A DNA stretch of 40,705 bases from Lachnospiraceae bacterium (lineage in GTDB: Bacteria; Bacillota; Clostridia; Lachnospirales; Lachnospiraceae), in the NCBI GenBank assembly GCA_024693925.1, contig JAILKH010000183.1:1-40705 (forward strand), read 5' to 3'. The translations under genes were made by a program, and so were the position numbers. The notes beneath the pieces are model-generated. The model did not search any database. It was not told the DNA's origin and saw only the letters and a program-made list of their open reading frames with translations. This document shows positions 8,511 to 17,434 of the stretch, piece after piece (the first letter of the stretch is position 1; each line of letters opens with the position of its first letter).

Positions 8511-9761
8511 TTAACCGGACATTTTAAAAATTTTTATAATATCCTCTTTGGATGCCATTACCTTGCCTCTGATCATATCGGCGTTTCCCCCTCCCTTAGC
8601 ACCGAACCGATCTTCAAAAATTTTTGCAAGCTCCAAAGAATCCTCTTTTAAGCTACCTGCATTATAACGGTATCCATTATCATCATCTCCTGTGAAAACT
8701 CCGACATATCCGTCATATTTAACAGTTAGAGCATTATATATTTCCTGTATTACAACCACCGGATATTCTTCTTTAACAAAAACACATCTCATACTATCGT
8801 CTGCAACCGAATTTATTTTTTCAATCAAACTTGATTTTGACAGATGATTAAACTTTCCTTTAAGATCATATATTTCCTTACGATAGGATTCAACACGGTC
8901 AGGTATATTGACCGTTTCGGTCGATAATATATTAGCTGTCCTTTTTAGGATATCAAGCTCTCTGTTTATATACTCAAGCGCTCTTCTTCCACATAATATT
9001 ACGATCTGTGTTCCACCCTTATGTCGTGTTACCGAAATAACTTTTATAATACCGATTTCGCCGGTTCTCCTGACATGCGGCGCACAACAGGCACAAACAT
9101 CAACGGTACTTTCTTCATCACCAATAGTTATCAGACGCACCTGATCATCGATTTCGATTTTACTTCTGTAATCTATATTCATAAGCTCTTTTTTATCGGG
9201 ATAACTGTCCCTTACAGGCATATTGGCGTATATTACCCGATTTGCCTCCATTTCCGATTCAAGAACTTCTTCATATGATATTATTCCGTTAATATCCAGA
9301 GTAACAAAATCTGTGTCGCTTAAATGAAATCCAACATTGTCATATCCGTATTTATTATGTATAACTCCCGTAAGAATATGTTCTCCGCTATGATTCTGCA
9401 TCCTGTCATATCTTTTATCCCAATCCAGTCTGCATAATACCATCATCCCTTTCTTAAGCGGACGCGAAACAATATATCTTATTTTAAAAGAACCTCCCGA
9501 TTTTCCCGAGCAGGTTTGTCTGCCGCTTATTATACCGTCGATTATCCTCACATTGATAATGTCATCTTCTTTTTCGCCGTTTGCCCCATCAGTATTCAAA
9601 ACCGTCAGTTCACCTGTATCCGCATTCTGACCTCCTTCGTTTGGGAAAAAAACAGTTTCTCTGAGTTCGACATATGGACGGTTTTTTTCATCATATCCAC
9701 TTTCTTCTATAAGCGTTACATATTCCTTAAGATAGCTTTTTGTCTCATACAATCTATCCAT
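8511..9761 (-). CDS. Alanyl-tRNA editing protein, AlaX-L type with DHHA1 domain
   Basis: This 416-residue protein carries the zinc-binding pair of the AlaRS editing domain: HSGEH (His124, His128) and CCAPH (Cys225, His229). The N-terminal part has FPNEGGQNADTGEL, the β-barrel region found in AlaRS and AlaX. The C-terminus has FGAKGGGNADMIRGKV, a DHHA1 motif with the GGG loop. It lacks the AlaRS aminoacylation core, so it should act in trans, deacylating mischarged Ser- or Gly-tRNA(Ala). The start ATG at 9761 follows AAGAAGG. It lies between the SGNH gene and the thioesterase gene on the same strand. Confidence 0.9.
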   Translation of the reverse strand: MDRLYETKSYLKEYVTLIEESGYDEKNRPYVELRETVFFPNEGGQNADTGELTVLNTDGANGEKEDDIINVRIIDGIISGRQTCSGKSGGSFKIRYIVSRPLKKGMMVLCRLDWDKRYDRMQNHSGEHILTGVIHNKYGYDNVGFHLSDTDFVTLDINGIISYEEVLESEMEANRVIYANMPVRDSYPDKKELMNIDYRSKIEIDDQVRLITIGDEESTVDVCACCAPHVRRTGEIGIIKVISVTRHKGGTQIVILCGRRALEYINRELDILKRTANILSTETVNIPDRVESYRKEIYDLKGKFNHLSKSSLIEKINSVADDSMRCVFVKEEYPVVVIQEIYNALTVKYDGYVGVFTGDDDNGYRYNAGSLKEDSLELAKIFEDRFGAKGGGNADMIRGKVMASKEDIIKIFKMSG

Positions 9762-9824
9762 AATACCAATTACCTTCTTTTAAATATTTCCTATCAACTG
9801 TCTGTATTATTTATTCCCTTTATT

Positions 9825-11198
9825 CTACTCACCTGAAGGGACTTCGGCAGATGTCTCCTGCTCAATAGACTCTTCCTTTGTTTCCTCCGGCAAAGAAGTA
9901 GCTTCCGGCGCAGAGGTTACTTCCGGCGTTGGTTCGGGCGTAGGAGTCACTTCCTCTGTAGGCTCCGGCAGCGAAGTCACTTCCGGTGTAGGCTTGGGAG
10001 TAGGAGTAACCACAGCAGTTATTACAGGTGTAGGTATAGCAGTAGCCTCCGGCACTTCTGTTACTGCCGGAGTTATCTCCGGTGTAGGCGTTACTTTTTC
10101 CGTGACTTCCGGTATCTGAGTCGGTACCACCGTAGGAAAAACCATATCCAGGGTAAACGAAGTCTGAGGCATAACCGCATCTTCCGTCATTATATCCTTA
10201 TATTCACCTTGGGGTTTAACATAATGAACCACAAAATCACCTTCATCCGAAACTCCCGGAACCGGATGATGAATTATATAATCAAGAATATACTTGTAAG
10301 ATGATGAACTGTAATGCAATCCATCTCCCGAATCATACTCCGATTTCATACCCCCGTTTTCATCTTTAAGCACAGATGAAACATCAAGATAATAAATTCC
10401 CTTCTCAACGGCAAGCCTATAGAGAAAATCATTATAATAATCTATCCACTCATTTTTAACAGTGTTTCTGTACCTTCCGTTATCGTCTACCGGCCATATC
10501 GACATAAGGACAACATTTCGCTCTCCCGCCAATGAAATGATCTTATCCACCAATTTAGTATATGTACTTTCATATTTCTCATGTGATATACCATTCATAC
10601 CATTTACGCCATAACAAACGTAAATAACCTGCTCTTTTCTTGCCTTAAGATAATCGGAAAGAGTATATCTGCTTCCTGAATTTTGAGTGAAAGTAGTACT
10701 CTCCACCGCAGTATGAGCTATACCTATCTTCGCAAGCGCATTCTCATCAGAAATATAACCGTAACTAACCATCGCCACAGTTCTTGAATCCCCTAAAAAA
10801 ATGCAATTATTCATATATCCTTCACGAGTATTTGCATTATAGGCAAGGATGGTAGGATCTTCCTTTGACGTCTCGATCTGATTCTGCATTACCAGCTCAT
10901 CATCCTCTTCAGACGAAACCGCCACCCTGTTTCCCATCTCATCAATGATGTAAATAACCTTATCACCACCCACCGTTGCTTCTTCTGCTTTCGTATCATC
11001 CCTTTTTGGAGTTAATACTATCAGAACCACAATAAATATAATAACAAGAAGGATGGCACTGGCCACGGCATATTTATTATCCAAATACTTCCGGATCGCC
11101 TCCGGAAGTCGTCTGTATAATTTCTTGAATTTTCCTTTTAAACGTTTCCCTGATTTGCTCATGTTTTTTATTGTATCACATCTCCCTCTAAAAATCAT
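9825..11198 (-). CDS. Membrane-anchored SGNH/GDSL hydrolase with Pro/Thr-rich tail
   Basis: A 457-residue protein with a basic N-terminus, one membrane span (about 43-62) and an extracytoplasmic SGNH domain. Block I is FLGDSRTVA (Ser138), the Asn block is YGVNGMNG (Asn199), and the terminal DGLHYSSSSY supplies Asp292 and His295. The triad therefore looks intact. Such proteins esterify or de-esterify cell-wall or polysaccharide substrates. Residues 354-457 are a repetitive Pro/Thr/Glu-rich tail with no sorting signal. The start is uncertain: the ATG at 11198 has GGCAGG 5 nt upstream, while an ATG at 11162 (MSKSGKRL) gives a more natural N-terminus but no close ribosome site. Confidence 0.8.
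   Translation of the reverse strand: MIFRGRCDTIKNMSKSGKRLKGKFKKLYRRLPEAIRKYLDNKYAVASAILLVIIFIVVLIVLTPKRDDTKAEEATVGGDKVIYIIDEMGNRVAVSSEEDDELVMQNQIETSKEDPTILAYNANTREGYMNNCIFLGDSRTVAMVSYGYISDENALAKIGIAHTAVESTTFTQNSGSRYTLSDYLKARKEQVIYVCYGVNGMNGISHEKYESTYTKLVDKIISLAGERNVVLMSIWPVDDNGRYRNTVKNEWIDYYNDFLYRLAVEKGIYYLDVSSVLKDENGGMKSEYDSGDGLHYSSSSYKYILDYIIHHPVPGVSDEGDFVVHYVKPQGEYKDIMTEDAVMPQTSFTLDMVFPTVVPTQIPEVTEKVTPTPEITPAVTEVPEATAIPTPVITAVVTPTPKPTPEVTSLPEPTEEVTPTPEPTPEVTSAPEATSLPEETKEESIEQETSAEVPSGE
9840..10139. repeat. Degenerate coding repeat for VTPTPxPTPEVTS-type tail
   Basis: The 3' part of the SGNH gene encodes low-complexity repeats. The clearest are two 20-residue copies starting VTPTPKPTPEVTSLPEP and VTPTPEPTPEVTSAPEA (residues 397-436), with weaker copies before them. 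At DNA level the plus strand repeats GGAGT(C/A)AC and TCCGG(T/C)GTAGG motifs. This is probably a flexible wall-spanning linker prone to length change. Confidence 0.75.
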
Positions 11199-11267
11199 CC
11201 TCGCCTGCCAAGGGATACTTTAAAGTTCCCTCAATAATTATTCAAAAAACGACAACACATTTTACAC

Positions 11268-11296
11268 TTGCATATTAACAATACTTTTTATAAAAT
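11268..11296 (+). promoter_or_regulatory. Putative sigma-A promoter for the methyltransferase-STAS gene
   Basis: TTGCAT at 11268-11273, 17 nt, then TAAAAT at 11291-11296. This predicts a leader of about 70 nt before the ATG at 11376. It lies in the divergent gap with the SGNH gene. Confidence 0.5.
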
Positions 11297-11375
11297 CATA
11301 TATAAATAGTTTTTGTAAATACAGGTATAAAGTCAGTACCTGACTACGCCAATACTAAAATAAGGACAGCACATA

Positions 11376-12629
11376 ATGAATATACAACTATTTGAAAAAA
11401 CAAACCCCACTTACAAATATGCCTGTCAATATCTTAATCATCTTTCCATGGCAGGAATCGAAAATGCTTCGGACATTCTCTCCGGTATAAAGAATAATGA
11501 ACCGGAAAGAAGTTGGGACGACGACTTATCAAAAGAGCTTACTTCCCTTGAAAAGAACTGTCTTATTCTTGCGGATGAGGCACGTTTTTTAATGACTAAT
11601 GAAATGATCAGAGGATACGAAAGCAAAAATATAATTGACTTGCCCTGCGGTTACAACCCCAGAAGTATATATTTTACAAAAGAAGGCTACAAGTATATCG
11701 GTTTGGATATTCCTTATATCATAAATTCTGTTTCTCCCGTGATAAAAGGTTTTCAGACCAATTATTCTCATCGCATCAATTATTGTCCAATAGATGTTAC
11801 CAATTATAAGAGTATAAATGATTCATTAACAAATGTTAACGGCGAAATTACCATCGTATCCGAAATGTTATTATCATTTCTTTCGGAAAATGAACTCAAA
11901 GAAGTCTGCGATAATATTTATAAAATGCTGTCTTTTTACGGTGGATGTTGGATAATTATGGATATTGGCTGTAAAGATCTTTACAAAAATACCTTTAAGG
12001 CGGCAGGAGATAATGTTTCTTTATCACTGTTTGACAATGCGATCAGCAAACTTACTCCTGAAATAAAATTGTATCAAAACAGTTTATATACCAACGGAAC
12101 CGAAGGTGCTGCAAATTATTTTATATCCAAAGGCTTTGAAATCGAAAAAGTCTCTGTTTCCGAAATAATACCGGATGTATTCCCTTTATTAAAGTCCTCT
12201 CAAAATATTCCGGGTATAGAAGATGCCCTCAAGGAATATTATCAACAAATGGATTATTGGACCATTACCATCAACAAAAAAAGAGGCACACATATAATCA
12301 ACACCAACTCCTCCGAATGCATTATCGAACAAAAAACAGGAAATGGTTTCTTATATTTAAGTTTAAGCGGCAGAATAGATACGATAACTGCACCGGAAAT
12401 GCTTTTGGCCTTTGAAAAAGCGAATGAAAATAATACTTTAAAAAAAATAACCATAGATTGCAAAAATTTAAATTATATATCCTCCGCCGGCCTTAGGGTT
12501 CTCTTAATAATGGTCAAAAAAATCGGTGATAAAAATGGTCTGACTTTAAAAAATGTATCCTCCGATATAATGGAGATACTGTCTACTACAGGCTTCCTTG
12601 ATATTATAGGAAATATTACCTGCATTTAA
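11376..12629 (+). CDS. Fusion of LCMT-like SAM methyltransferase and STAS domain
   Basis: A 417-residue soluble two-domain protein. Residues about 60-303 look like a class I SAM methyltransferase of the leucine-carboxyl/polyketide O-methyltransferase type: motif I IIDLPCGYNPRS (87-96), acidic loop YIGLDIP (Asp111) and EMLLSFLSENEL (163-174). Residues about 320-417 form a STAS domain with LSLSGRIDTITAPEM and DCKNLNYISSAGLRVLL, the latter holding the serine pair (369/370) where anti-sigma-factor antagonists are phosphorylated. The methyl acceptor is unknown. No partner kinase or anti-sigma factor is nearby. It is a single-gene transcript ending 16 nt before the converging AEC transporter gene. 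The domain assignments are from motif reading, and the STAS half is the firmer one. Confidence 0.8.
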   Translation: MNIQLFEKTNPTYKYACQYLNHLSMAGIENASDILSGIKNNEPERSWDDDLSKELTSLEKNCLILADEARFLMTNEMIRGYESKNIIDLPCGYNPRSIYFTKEGYKYIGLDIPYIINSVSPVIKGFQTNYSHRINYCPIDVTNYKSINDSLTNVNGEITIVSEMLLSFLSENELKEVCDNIYKMLSFYGGCWIIMDIGCKDLYKNTFKAAGDNVSLSLFDNAISKLTPEIKLYQNSLYTNGTEGAANYFISKGFEIEKVSVSEIIPDVFPLLKSSQNIPGIEDALKEYYQQMDYWTITINKKRGTHIINTNSSECIIEQKTGNGFLYLSLSGRIDTITAPEMLLAFEKANENNTLKKITIDCKNLNYISSAGLRVLLIMVKKIGDKNGLTLKNVSSDIMEILSTTGFLDIIGNITCI

Positions 12630-12645
12630 GAACCATCGATATCCT

Positions 12646-13605
12646 TCAGCAAAACAAGGTAACGATCGGTATGGTAACAAGAGATAATACTGTTGTTAAT
12701 ACTATACCATTTGATAATACAGAGGCTTCCAATTTATGTTGTGTAGCCATTATCAGTGGCATATTTCCTGCAGGAACCGCCAACATAAGGGCTGTTGTAT
12801 TTACTATCATCGGATCCTTAATAAATATCTTAAACACAAAGAGTATCATTATAGGCAGCGCTACCAGTCTGAACACCGAAAAAACGGCCAGCCTTTTGTC
12901 AGATAAAGCACTTTTTATGTTCATCCTGGCAACTGCCGCTCCGAGTATGATCATGGATAAAAATGTTGTCGCCCGGCCTGCATAATCACAGGTGGACATT
13001 ATAACATCCGGAAGTTTAAAATTAAGTACATACATGATTAATGCAAAAATTGCCGATACTGTTCCCGTATTTATCAGCTTTATTAATCTTTTTTTTAAAG
13101 TCATTGACATATCCCCGGATTTAAAATCATCCTTGCCGTTATAACCGGCAGCCTTACGTATCTTATTTATCCCTATTGTATATATAATCAGACAAAAAAT
13201 AAGATTATGAAAACATACGTAAACCAAAGCATCCTTCCCCAACACTGCTTCCGTTAACGGAATCCCGATAAAACCTATATTGCCGAAGACCCCGAGAAAC
13301 CAGTAACAATATCGTTCGGTCATTTCTACCTTTAATATCCCGGGAATAATTTCCGACACTATTATTAGCAACAGATAGGTTAAAATTGCCGATACAAGAC
13401 CTGTAAATAATTGCTTACCGCTTACACGGACCGTAGAACTCAGCATCGAATATATCATCAAACATGGATTGGTAAAGGTAACTATAAGTGCGGATATCCC
13501 CCTGGTTATTTCATCATTGATCAATTCTTTTTTATAAGAATAAAACCCCAATGCTATAAGCATAGCGATCATTAACATCTGTTTTACAACAACTCCTGCA
13601 CTCAT
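12646..13605 (-). CDS. AEC-family (auxin efflux carrier type) transporter
   Basis: A 319-residue integral membrane protein with about ten spans in two repeats. AEC-type features include the N-terminal QMLMIAMLIALGFYSYKKE, the TFTNPCLMIYSML segment near the first discontinuous helix, and the matching MLAVPAGNMPLIMATQ in the second half. Bacterial AEC members move organic acids such as malate or small metabolites, but the substrate here is not predictable. I chose the ATG at 13605 (MSAGVVVKQ), 8 nt after AGGAGAG, over the in-frame ATGs upstream. It is 57 nt after the carboxypeptidase gene and may be in that operon. Confidence 0.85.
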   Translation of the reverse strand: MSAGVVVKQMLMIAMLIALGFYSYKKELINDEITRGISALIVTFTNPCLMIYSMLSSTVRVSGKQLFTGLVSAILTYLLLIIVSEIIPGILKVEMTERYCYWFLGVFGNIGFIGIPLTEAVLGKDALVYVCFHNLIFCLIIYTIGINKIRKAAGYNGKDDFKSGDMSMTLKKRLIKLINTGTVSAIFALIMYVLNFKLPDVIMSTCDYAGRATTFLSMIILGAAVARMNIKSALSDKRLAVFSVFRLVALPIMILFVFKIFIKDPMIVNTTALMLAVPAGNMPLIMATQHKLEASVLSNGIVLTTVLSLVTIPIVTLFC

Positions 13606-13662
13606 ATAAATATCTCTCCTGATCATATTATCCATCAAACAATTGTAGAATTGATTAAACGA

Positions 13663-15120
13663 TCAATTTCTTAATACATAATCAACAACCGTTCTTACTA
13701 TCAACTCAGACGTCATTTCTTCCCTGATAATTCCTTCATCAGCACGTATATCATAGCTTATCTTTGATGCCTTACCTTTTATTACATTAATCCCGTATCT
13801 GGCCATAAGCTCCGATACTCTTAACCTTGCCTGAGAATTCTCCGCTCCCAAAGTAACAACTACTATATCGTGGCTCCCATCCTCGGCAGGTACCGTTAAC
13901 GAAGTTATAAGGCATGCTCCGGACCTATCCGTAGTCCCGGTCTTTAATCCATTCACCTCCGGCAGATTATACAATAATAAATTGGTGTTTTTTAAATTCC
14001 TGTTAAGGGTAGGCATTTTAGCGGTTTTCATAGATGTTATATCCTTTATCTGAGGATAAGTATTTAATATATGCGAACACATCTTAAACATATCATACCC
14101 GCTCATTTTATTCTGGGTCTTGGCCGGTATGATGGATTCCGTAAATATCGGAAGTCCGTTTGAATTATGAAAATTCGCAGATTTCAACTGAAGCTCTTCA
14201 CACTTTTTATTCATCAATTCCACAAATTCTTTTTCTGAACCGGCAATATATTCAGCCAGAGATAATGCACATTCATTACTGGAGGGTAATAATGCGCCTA
14301 GTATCAGTTCCGATATCGGAATCTCCCATCCCTCGGATAAAGCCACAAAACCATCGGAAGATGCAGAAAGATCAGCTGCTTTCTTTGAAATCACAACCTT
14401 ATCATCAGGTGTGATCGTTCCGTCCGCAATCGCATCCATAGTTATAAGATATGTCATCAGCTTAGTTGTACTTGCTATCGGATACGCCTCTTCGTAATTG
14501 TACCCGTAAAACACTTCACCTGTAGTAGCATCCCCTACCACTACCGTATTAAATCCGTCAAAATAATCATTACTTTCCATCCTCGCGGGATTAATTATAA
14601 AATTCGAGGATGTCTCTATCAAAATATTACCCTGATCATCTGTATCCATTGAAATATCAAGTATCATTGCAAGATCCATAGGTGAAATAAAACAATCAAA
14701 ATATCCATCAATTCCTGCCAGTATAGTATAATATCTTCTTTCTTCACCATTCACCGATAAAGCCGCATTCCCCGGGTCTCCTCCCGCACTTTGTTTCAGA
14801 CTTTCCAGAGACCATCCTTCGTGAAGAAACTCATCGGAGTATTTCTCACCAACCGTAATATTTGCAGATCTGTCAGTCACCTCAACATTAATGGGGCTGT
14901 TTGATTCAGCCATAAGAAAAGCCGTATCTCTTAAAGATATATATATATTATTATCATATGATGCATTAATAGCTCTTACCGTACCGGCTTCACCACCATC
15001 TACACTGATCATAATATTTTCCGGAATTCTTGTTGCTGCATACAATCTGTACTCCGGAAGTAATGTTATAACCAAAAACACAAAAATAATCCTTATGATT
15101 CTACCTTCTTTATTAATCAT
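13663..15120 (-). CDS. D-alanyl-D-alanine carboxypeptidase (peptidase S11, DacF-like) with extra N-terminal domain
   Basis: A 485-residue exported enzyme with a signal peptide (residues 8-29, ending YAA). Residues 36-170 form an additional β-rich module resembling the copper-amine-oxidase-N/stalk type (ISVDGGEAG, NNIYISLRDTAFLM). The S11 peptidase domain follows, with ASTTK (Ser217, Lys220), SSN (280-282) and KTG (393-395), all intact. It should trim the terminal D-Ala of peptidoglycan stem peptides outside the membrane. It lacks the usual long C-terminal PBP5-like domain and ends with VDYVLRN. Its ATG overlaps the upstream stop as TAATG, so translation is coupled to the 229-residue membrane protein before it. 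Confidence 0.9.
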   Translation of the reverse strand: MINKEGRIIRIIFVFLVITLLPEYRLYAATRIPENIMISVDGGEAGTVRAINASYDNNIYISLRDTAFLMAESNSPINVEVTDRSANITVGEKYSDEFLHEGWSLESLKQSAGGDPGNAALSVNGEERRYYTILAGIDGYFDCFISPMDLAMILDISMDTDDQGNILIETSSNFIINPARMESNDYFDGFNTVVVGDATTGEVFYGYNYEEAYPIASTTKLMTYLITMDAIADGTITPDDKVVISKKAADLSASSDGFVALSEGWEIPISELILGALLPSSNECALSLAEYIAGSEKEFVELMNKKCEELQLKSANFHNSNGLPIFTESIIPAKTQNKMSGYDMFKMCSHILNTYPQIKDITSMKTAKMPTLNRNLKNTNLLLYNLPEVNGLKTGTTDRSGACLITSLTVPAEDGSHDIVVVTLGAENSQARLRVSELMARYGINVIKGKASKISYDIRADEGIIREEMTSELIVRTVVDYVLRN

Positions 15121-15809
15121 TATTTATCACCCTGTTTTTTATATATATCTTCAGCTTCAACAATTATAATTGTATCTTTCGATACTCTGAATTCCTCTTT
15201 TACTTTCTTATCATTTCGTTCCCATTCAATTTGAGTACCTCTTATTCTGTAATCCCCCGTTCTGGTTACTTCCTCCGCAAATTCATTATAATCGGGAAAA
15301 ATTTCCACACGTGAGTTCTTTATATAATTATAAAGAGTCATTCCCAAGGCTTCTTTTATTAACACATCCGCATCTTCGTCAGTCAATTCTTTGGCATATC
15401 CTACCAGTATCAACCTTTTTATTATTAACTCTCTCAGACAGTCGGCGGTTAATTTATAGGCTTTTTCTTCACACTCAGCATAAGAAGAATTATTAACACT
15501 TTCGGTAAATGTCCCTTTTTTTAATCCTTTATTATCAAAATCAAGGTCAACCTTAACTATAAAAGAATCCGTTTTACTTCTTATCCATTCATCATCTACA
15601 TTAGCACCTTCAACATCTTTAAGCCATATTGCCACCTTTGCGATCACCCGGTCGGTTATATCAACATCCCTTACATATTCTCCCCTAAATGCCATAAGTG
15701 TCCTTATTCGCATAAATCCGGCAACAAAGGCTATAATGACCAATAGCACCATAAGCAATGCACTTATACGTAATATTCTTCTTAATCTTAATCTTTCCCT
15801 TTTTGTCAT
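15120..15809 (-). CDS. Unknown single-span membrane protein coupled to dac gene
   Basis: A 229-residue protein with a strongly basic N-terminus (MTKRERLRLRRILR), one membrane span (about 15-34) and an extracytoplasmic mixed α/β part. I do not recognise the family. The terminal TQIEWERNDKKVKEEFRV segment is hydrophilic. Its stop overlaps the start of the D,D-carboxypeptidase gene by one base (TAATG), which suggests stoichiometric production and a role in peptidoglycan maturation or carboxypeptidase control. That role is inference from position only. Confidence 0.75.
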   Translation of the reverse strand: MTKRERLRLRRILRISALLMVLLVIIAFVAGFMRIRTLMAFRGEYVRDVDITDRVIAKVAIWLKDVEGANVDDEWIRSKTDSFIVKVDLDFDNKGLKKGTFTESVNNSSYAECEEKAYKLTADCLRELIIKRLILVGYAKELTDEDADVLIKEALGMTLYNYIKNSRVEIFPDYNEFAEEVTRTGDYRIRGTQIEWERNDKKVKEEFRVSKDTIIIVEAEDIYKKQGDK

Positions 15810-15848
15810 CTATACATCCTTTTTCATAAAAAAATAATTGTAAAAAAT

Positions 15849-15887
15849 TACCCCCGTTAATTTACAGATTATAAATATACGAGGGTA
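15849..15887 (-). terminator. Hairpin after the OFA transporter gene
   Basis: TACCCCCG at 15849-15856 faces CGAGGGTA at 15880-15887, an 8-bp stem with one mismatch and a long AT loop. The minus strand continues ATTTTTTAC, giving a T tract in the right direction. It would separate the OFA transporter from the downstream membrane protein-carboxypeptidase pair. Confidence 0.55.
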
Positions 15888-15950
15888 TTTTTAAAATAAT
15901 TCTATATTACATTATTATATATTTTTATGATTTTCAAGATACTTTAATTA

Positions 15951-17294
15951 TTAATTTTTCTTTACTGCCTTACCACTGGGTTTTACAAGGACAAGACAAA
16001 GGATTAAAGCAACTATATAAAGCGCAATTGTGAAATACAATACATTCTGATATCCTACCGGATTAACCGAAATCTCATGCCCTGTAGAATCAACTTTAGT
16101 TATAAACTCACCACTGTGATTAACAATATATGATGCAACCTGATTCCCTGTAAGTCCCGCAAATGCCCAGGCTGAAAGTGTAATACCGTGAATTGCGGAA
16201 ATACTTCCCATACCGTAGTGATCCGATAAAAGAGTGGGAACATTAGAGAATCCGCCACCGTATCCGGCATTTACAACAAAGATCAAAGCCAGCACAAGGA
16301 AAATAAGTAATCCATTACCTTCACCATTCTTAATCCCCCCCGTGACCATAACCAGAGCCGTAAAGACTATAGATAATATAAAGATCATCTTATATATCGT
16401 ATTTCTGTCTTTCATAGTATCCGCCCATGCCGAAAATCCCAGACGTCCACCTGCATTAAAAATAGCGGAAATAGTTGAAATAACACCGGCCATAGCTGCA
16501 AGTCCAACACATTTTACTATCATCTTTTCCTGTGATATAAGTGCAAGACCACAGGTAATATTTATATAAAACATTACCCATATTCCTATATAATTTGATA
16601 AAGGTTTAGTCTTAAGAACTTCCATGATTTTTGGCTTCTGGCTGCTGTCCTGGGGTTCATGCCAATCAGCCGGCTTAGCTAACAGCAAATGTCCTACAAA
16701 CATCATAATAAAATAAACAACCGCAAGAATCATAAACATCTTATATATCTCACCATTTTGATTATCACCAAGGATTTTCTGCATTATAGGTGATGCTATA
16801 GCTTTTGCCGCACCAAATCCGGCAACCGCTAATCCCGTCGCCAAGCCCTTTCGGTCCCGGAACCATAACATAAGTGTCTTTACAGGTGACAGATATCCGG
16901 TACCAAGCCCTACACCCATTATAAATCCATAACTGAGGTAAATCCCTACCAATGCTACGGGACTATGCTGATGTGTGCCACCATACTTTATAAAAACTCC
17001 TGTCAGAAACATTCCTGCCGCAAAACAAACGGTTGCGATAAGTGAAGATTTATGAATATCCTTCTCTACTATATTCCCAAGAAATGCAGCAGACATACCA
17101 AGGAAGAAAATAGCAAACGAAAATGCCCATTCTACTGCGCCTTTAGAATATCCGATATAATCGGCAATCTCCTGGCTGAATATAGACCAGCAATATACGG
17201 TACCTATACTGCAGTGGAGCAAAAGAGCAGGAATAGCTGCACGCACCCACTTATTTGTACGCCATCCTCCGGATTTATTATTTGAAGAACTCAT
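15951..17294 (-). CDS. OFA-family MFS transporter (oxalate/formate antiporter-like)
   Basis: A 447-residue, 12-span major facilitator protein. The opening WVRAAIPALLLHCSIGTVYCWSIF and the loop WFRDRKGLATGLAVAGFGAAK match the OFA subfamily, in which OxlT exchanges oxalate for formate. The loop SAWADTMKDRNTIYK is the second cytoplasmic MFS-like motif. The substrate is likely a small monocarboxylate or dicarboxylate. Genuine oxalate use would need Oxc/Frc enzymes, which are absent here. It is transcribed alone from a good promoter and ends with a hairpin, divergent from the small-gene cassette. Confidence 0.85.
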   Translation of the reverse strand: MSSSNNKSGGWRTNKWVRAAIPALLLHCSIGTVYCWSIFSQEIADYIGYSKGAVEWAFSFAIFFLGMSAAFLGNIVEKDIHKSSLIATVCFAAGMFLTGVFIKYGGTHQHSPVALVGIYLSYGFIMGVGLGTGYLSPVKTLMLWFRDRKGLATGLAVAGFGAAKAIASPIMQKILGDNQNGEIYKMFMILAVVYFIMMFVGHLLLAKPADWHEPQDSSQKPKIMEVLKTKPLSNYIGIWVMFYINITCGLALISQEKMIVKCVGLAAMAGVISTISAIFNAGGRLGFSAWADTMKDRNTIYKMIFILSIVFTALVMVTGGIKNGEGNGLLIFLVLALIFVVNAGYGGGFSNVPTLLSDHYGMGSISAIHGITLSAWAFAGLTGNQVASYIVNHSGEFITKVDSTGHEISVNPVGYQNVLYFTIALYIVALILCLVLVKPSGKAVKKN

Positions 17295-17329
17295 TTTTAT
17301 ACTTCCTTTCTATTTGAATTTCGCTGTAT

Positions 17330-17358
17330 ATAATAACACTTTATTAAATTTTTAACAA
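17330..17358 (-). promoter_or_regulatory. Putative sigma-A promoter for the OFA transporter
   Basis: Minus strand: TTGTTA (complement of 17353-17358), 17 nt, TATTAT (complement of 17330-17335). The leader of about 30 nt includes AGAAAGGAAG before the ATG at 17294. Confidence 0.6.
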
Positions 17359-17367
17359 GGGATAGAC

Positions 17368-17396
17368 TTGTTTTTCTGTTTTTTCTTCTGTATTAT
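17368..17396 (+). promoter_or_regulatory. Putative sigma-A promoter for the small-gene cassette
   Basis: TTGTTT at 17368-17373, 17 nt, TATTAT at 17391-17396. It points away from the OFA promoter, and the two -35 elements are only about 10 bp apart. AAGGAGAC precedes the ATG at 17435. Confidence 0.55.
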
Positions 17397-17434
17397 GTAA
17401 CTATTCAAGTTATCATATACATAAGGAGACTCTT

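Noticed and set aside
15951..17294. Dedicated oxalate transporter OxlT
   Set aside because: The OFA family is broad and no oxalate-degrading genes are in the window, so only the family is called.
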